From NCBI GenBank assembly GCA_964586075.1, contig CAZPGZ010000005.1:62001-126000 (forward strand): a stretch of 64,000 nt of DNA, written 5' to 3'. The stretch comes from JBAZLV01 sp964586075 (GTDB taxonomy: Bacteria > Nitrospirota > UBA9217). A program made the position numbers and the translations under genes. Positions 60,756 through 64,000 of this stretch are shown one piece after another (position 1 is the first letter of the stretch; every line of letters starts with the position of its first letter). Below the pieces are notes generated by a model that was given only the letters and a program-made list of their open reading frames with translations, had not been told where the DNA came from and ran no database searches.

Positions 60756-62207
60756 ATGATGAATGAAAAAATTCTGATCGTTGATGATGATGAGAGCGTC
60801 CGCTGGGTGCTTAAAAAAGCGCTCGAAAAAGATGGAATGGCGACCGTACTTGCGAAGAATGCACAGGAGGGATTAGAGCGTATCAGCGATGGCGACATTG
60901 CGGTTGCGCTTATGGATATCCGCATGCCGGGTATGTCCGGGTTCGAAGCCCTGGCAAAGATACAGGAAACCGGCAAAAACATTTCCGTCATCATTATGAC
61001 TGCTCAGGCCACCATGCAGAACGCCATTGAGGCCATGCGGCGCGGGGCATTTGATTACATCACCAAACCCTTTGATCTTGACGAAGTAAGCATTCTTGTG
61101 CGAAAAGCGATGGATGTCAGACGCCTTTCACTCGAGGTCAATGCGCTCCGGGCCGAAGTAAGGGGAAAATATGAAGGAGGACTGATTGGCAATACGCCTG
61201 CCATGCAGGAAATATACAAAACGATCGGACGCGTTGCGGAGAGCGACGCAACAGTCCTGATCCACGGGGAGAGCGGCACCGGCAAGGAACTTGTTGCCCG
61301 GGCCATTCATTATCACAGCAAGCGAGCGGGGCGTCCGTTTATGGCGGTGAATTCCGCGGCCATTCCATCGGAGCTTCTTGAAAGCGAACTTTTCGGTCAT
61401 GAAAAAGGATCTTTTACCGGCGCGGTGGCCAGAAAGATCGGAAAATTTGAGGCAGCCGCGGGCGGGACGCTTTTTCTTGATGAAATCGGCGATATGAATC
61501 TTCCGCTGCAGGGCAAGCTTCTTCGGGTGCTGCAGGAACGTGAGTTCGAACGGGTCGGTGGAACCGAATCGATCAAAACCGATGTGCGGGTGATCGCCGC
61601 AACGCATCAGGACCTGGACAAGGCCGTGCGCGAGAAGCAATTTCGGGAAGATCTTTTTTACCGCCTGAACGTCATTCAGATCAATATTCCGCCGCTTAGA
61701 AAACGCAAGGATGACATTATTCCTCTTGCGGAATATTTTGTCCAAAAGCACCAGTCAGTCTCAGGCAAAGCGAAGATCCTTACCCCAGAGACGCTCAAGA
61801 TTCTCCGTGCCTATGATTGGCCGGGAAACGTGCGGGAACTGGAGAACGCGATTCAGCGTGCAATGACCCTTGCCCAGGGGGATAAAGTATTTCCCGATGC
61901 ATTGCCGCCCCAGGTCTTCAGACCCAGCCAGGGAGCTCCGCTTTCCTTCGAAAATTTTCTGGAAGAAAAACTTGCCGATCTCGTGGAACGCATGGGCGGT
62001 CTTGAACAAGGGGACATTTATTCCATGGTGCTGCAGCGTGTCGAAAAGCCGCTTCTAACGCTGGTTCTCAAAAAGACGGAAGGAAACCAGGTGCGCGCGG
62101 CGAACCTTCTCGGGATCAATAGAAATACTCTCCGGAAAAAAATCAAGGAGCTTGGCATCAAAGGGCCGTTTAGTGAAGAAGAGGACGAGACATCCACGGA
62201 TAGATGA
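60756..62207 (+). CDS. ntrC: Nitrogen-regulation-type sigma-54 response regulator (NtrC)
   Basis: 483 aa from ATG 60756 (GTG 60723 in frame). REC (1-120, phospho-Asp in VALMDIRMPGMSG), AAA+ with GESGTGKE, GSFTGA and LFLDEIGDM, Fis-like HTH at the end (GNQVRAANLLGINRNTLRKKI). It should activate the sigma-54 promoters at 50457 and 56796. A bidirectional terminator follows at 62256-62285. Confidence 0.92.
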   Translation: MMNEKILIVDDDESVRWVLKKALEKDGMATVLAKNAQEGLERISDGDIAVALMDIRMPGMSGFEALAKIQETGKNISVIIMTAQATMQNAIEAMRRGAFDYITKPFDLDEVSILVRKAMDVRRLSLEVNALRAEVRGKYEGGLIGNTPAMQEIYKTIGRVAESDATVLIHGESGTGKELVARAIHYHSKRAGRPFMAVNSAAIPSELLESELFGHEKGSFTGAVARKIGKFEAAAGGTLFLDEIGDMNLPLQGKLLRVLQEREFERVGGTESIKTDVRVIAATHQDLDKAVREKQFREDLFYRLNVIQINIPPLRKRKDDIIPLAEYFVQKHQSVSGKAKILTPETLKILRAYDWPGNVRELENAIQRAMTLAQGDKVFPDALPPQVFRPSQGAPLSFENFLEEKLADLVERMGGLEQGDIYSMVLQRVEKPLLTLVLKKTEGNQVRAANLLGINRNTLRKKIKELGIKGPFSEEEDETSTDR

Positions 62208-62255
62208 TCAGGGTTTGACGTTGTGCCGTCGCAGTCTTCCGAAGCATGGCAATAA

Positions 62256-62285
62256 AAAAGCCACCGGTGATAACCGGTGGCTTTT
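62256..62285. terminator. Bidirectional terminator between ntrC and ubiE
   Basis: Stem GCCACCGGT (62260-62268) with ACCGGTGGC (62273-62281), loop 4 nt, flanked by A and T tracts on both sides. Confidence 0.9.
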
Positions 62286-62330
62286 ATTTTTCATTGGACA
62301 GCGAATCAGCAACGGGGAAAGTCCTGGATG

Positions 62331-63035
62331 CTACGGTTTACAGGCCCGGTATATTGTTGCGATCCCCATGGTCATGGAGTTTACGCGGACGTCGGCAAAG
62401 CCGTTCTTCATGATGATTTCGCGGAACACCGGCGGCTGGTAGAATTCCTCGATCGAGCGGGGAAGATAGAGAAACGGCTCGGCTGTTTTCATCACAAGAT
62501 TGCTGATAAACGGCATGATCCGGAAGATATACCATTTATAAATTGCGAGGAACCAGCGGTTCTGCGGTCTGGTCAGCTCAAGGCAGAGAAATTTTCCTCC
62601 GGGCTTCAGTACCCTGCGGATTTCCTTCAGCGCGAGAATGGTGTCCGGAATATTCCGCATCCCGAAGGCAACGGTCACCGCATCAAAACTATTGTCCGGG
62701 AAGGGGATTTTCTTCGTGTCGGCAAACAAAAACGTGATGTTTGCGTACTTGTCGCCCTGTTTCTTCCGCGCAAGTTCGAGCATGTTTTCGCAGAAATCGG
62801 ACCCTACAATAGAGCCTTCGTTTCCCACGGTGCGTGCAAGAATAAAGGAGAGTTCTCCCGTACCCGCGCATACGTCGAGTACGCGGTCTCCCCGTTTGAT
62901 GCCTGATATGGCCACGGCGCGTTTCCGCCAATAGTGGTCCATTCCGAGGCTGAAGCTGCGGGTCAGCAAATCCACATACGGCGCCACCGTGGTGAAAATT
63001 TTATGTACAAAACGGTCTCTCGTTCCTGTTGTCAT
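62331..63035 (-). CDS. ubiE: Demethylmenaquinone/2-polyprenyl-benzoquinol methyltransferase
   Basis: 234 aa SAM-dependent methyltransferase that C-methylates the quinone ring. SAM motif I is VLDVCAGTGELS; the family segments DAVTVAFGMRNIPD and RVLKPGGKFLCLELTRP are typical of UbiE/MenG. In an anaerobe the product is likely menaquinone. Lies after ribB on the minus strand, 94 bp away. Confidence 0.93.
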   Translation of the reverse strand: MTTGTRDRFVHKIFTTVAPYVDLLTRSFSLGMDHYWRKRAVAISGIKRGDRVLDVCAGTGELSFILARTVGNEGSIVGSDFCENMLELARKKQGDKYANITFLFADTKKIPFPDNSFDAVTVAFGMRNIPDTILALKEIRRVLKPGGKFLCLELTRPQNRWFLAIYKWYIFRIMPFISNLVMKTAEPFLYLPRSIEEFYQPPVFREIIMKNGFADVRVNSMTMGIATIYRACKP

Positions 63036-63129
63036 GGTTATGTGCGTTCCTTTTTGCTATGTCCTTAATACGTTTGTATTCTTTCGAGAACGGCGTATGT
63101 TACTCTTTTCTTTCCGGGTTGTCAAGGCG

Positions 63130-63855
63130 TCACCCGTTGCTATTTGCGGGTTTTTTCGTGTTTTTGCCGAGGAAATGTGCTGAGGAATTCTGGTTCTGTG
63201 CTTCTGCCGGCAGCATGTCCCGAGTATGACGATAAGTTATCAAATCTTCCACGGAGAGCACGGCCATGGAGTGCTTTTTAGCGAAGTTAACGATTTCCGG
63301 CAGACGGGCCATGCTGCCATCCGGGTTTGTGAGCTCACAGAGTACCCCATATGGTTTCAATCCGGCAAGACGCATCAGATCAACGGTTGCCTCCGTATGG
63401 CCGGGGCGTTCGAGGATCCCGCCGGGTCTGGCGCTGAGCGGGAATATATGCCCCGGTCGGTTAAGGTCACCCGGCTGCGCGTTGTCGGCAATGGCTGTTC
63501 GAATTGTTGTAACGCGGTCGGTTGCCGATACGCCGGTCGTGACTCCCCGGGCTGCTTCGATGGAAACCGTAAAAGCCGTTTGATAGCGGCTGGAATTATT
63601 GCTCACCATCATGGGCAGGGCAAGTGACCGCACTTTTTCTCCTGGCAGGCAGAGGCATACGATGCCGCTGCATTCTCGGATCATCATGGCCATCTGAGAT
63701 TTGGTAAGAAACTCGGCGGCAAAAATCAAATCGCCTTCATTTTCGCGCTGTTCGTCGTCAACGACCAGCACGCCGCTGCCTTTACGAAGTGAGTCCAAGG
63801 CTTTCTGTACGCGTTGTTCGGCATCTCCGAATTGCGCAAGCAGATTCTGATTCAT
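63130..63855 (-). CDS. ribB: 3,4-dihydroxy-2-butanone-4-phosphate synthase
   Basis: 241 aa from ATG 63855, preceded by AGGAGG on the minus strand. Makes the four-carbon unit of riboflavin from ribulose 5-phosphate. Active-site acidic motif DDEQRENEGDLI and ATVDLMRLAG, LCELTNPDG and the typical RPGHIFPL. No GTP cyclohydrolase II domain follows, so this is the stand-alone RibB form of E. coli type. The open frame upstream to 63987 is riboswitch leader, not protein. Confidence 0.93.
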   Translation of the reverse strand: MNQNLLAQFGDAEQRVQKALDSLRKGSGVLVVDDEQRENEGDLIFAAEFLTKSQMAMMIRECSGIVCLCLPGEKVRSLALPMMVSNNSSRYQTAFTVSIEAARGVTTGVSATDRVTTIRTAIADNAQPGDLNRPGHIFPLSARPGGILERPGHTEATVDLMRLAGLKPYGVLCELTNPDGSMARLPEIVNFAKKHSMAVLSVEDLITYRHTRDMLPAEAQNQNSSAHFLGKNTKKPANSNG

Positions 63856-63976
63856 GGTAGTCCTCCTGTTGTAGTATTGATGTACCAGAACCAGGGCGAA
63901 GGGCAGGCGGTTCACCCCCACGCGTGAGGGCAACCGTGCGCAAGACATGCCGTCTGTGTGACAGGCAACCGCCTTG

Positions 63977-64000
63977 TCCTCTTTCATCCGGACTGTTACC
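63977..64000 (-). promoter_or_regulatory. ribB: FMN riboswitch (RFN element), 3' part, cut by window edge
   Basis: On the minus strand the sequence AGTCCGGATGAAAGAGGA (63994-63977) matches the conserved 3' end of RFN elements. The rest of the aptamer lies beyond 64000. Downstream, GGCGGTT and AACCGCC in the leader can pair as the expression platform before the ribB ribosome-binding site. Confidence 0.85.

Noticed and set aside
63856..63987. 44-codon N-terminal extension of ribB
   Set aside because: It corresponds to FMN-riboswitch leader; E. coli-type RibB begins at MNQNLL with a good AGGAGG in front.

Overview
The window looks like chromosome from an anaerobic or microaerophilic Gram-negative bacterium, most like the Desulfobacterota (former deltaproteobacteria) or a neighbouring phylum. 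Pointers are a class I two-subunit fumarase, rubrerythrin with Fe/Mn superoxide dismutase under a PerR-like regulator, an octaheme c-type cytochrome, an ORP-type (orange protein) cluster of NifX-like and ferredoxin-MinD proteins, several sigma-54 promoters, and in-frame UGA codons that look like selenocysteine. No rRNA, tRNA, CRISPR array or insertion sequence was recognised.

Layout. 1-20 kb is housekeeping: the 3' end of proS, a GspE/PilB ATPase, a CNNM/CorC-type CBS protein, fumarase alpha and beta, apt, a convergent E1 alpha/beta 2-oxoacid dehydrogenase pair, a 1002-residue hybrid histidine kinase, an aldo/keto reductase, a DUF554 membrane protein, leucyl aminopeptidase, two tandem LysR regulators of the selenium-associated type, and uvrB. 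20.2-24.2 kb is a sulfur/selenium island: a two-gene YeeE/YedE transporter, an exported OB-fold-like protein, an octaheme tetrathionate-reductase-type cytochrome and a peroxiredoxin. The first YeeE gene and the peroxiredoxin each have an in-frame UGA exactly where the family has its key cysteine, followed at 17-21 nt by a hairpin with a GGU loop, as in a bacterial SECIS.

24-29.3 kb holds an ankyrin protein and a metal-uptake operon (small His-rich exported protein, outer-membrane barrel, ZnuA-like binding protein, ZnuB-like permease) without an ATPase gene. 29.5-41 kb is an expanded ORP-like cluster: five NifX-like proteins, a PAS/sigma-54 activator, two ferredoxin-MinD ATPases, an IscU-Mrp fusion, a Cys-rich zinc ribbon with its own in-frame UGA, DUF5320, a phosphatidylserine decarboxylase-like protein, two CGGC proteins, a 4Fe-4S protein, a DUF134 regulator and a metallo-beta-lactamase-fold protein. 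One 14-bp palindrome lies over or just after the -10 of two separate promoters, those of the DUF134 gene and of the matching NifX-like gene 10 kb away; this defines a probable small regulon.

41-50 kb is envelope biology (Pal-like lipoprotein, DegP-type protease, M16 peptidase, proton-type P-ATPase). 50-64 kb is nitrogen control: a porin-amtB-glnB operon and a glnK-amtB operon, each behind a nearly identical sigma-54 promoter, plus ntrB-ntrC. Between them are a repeat protein and the perR-sod-rbr oxidative-stress group. The window ends with ubiE/menG and ribB, and the 3' part of an FMN riboswitch runs off the right edge. By eye the 24-50 kb part is more AT-rich than its flanks.
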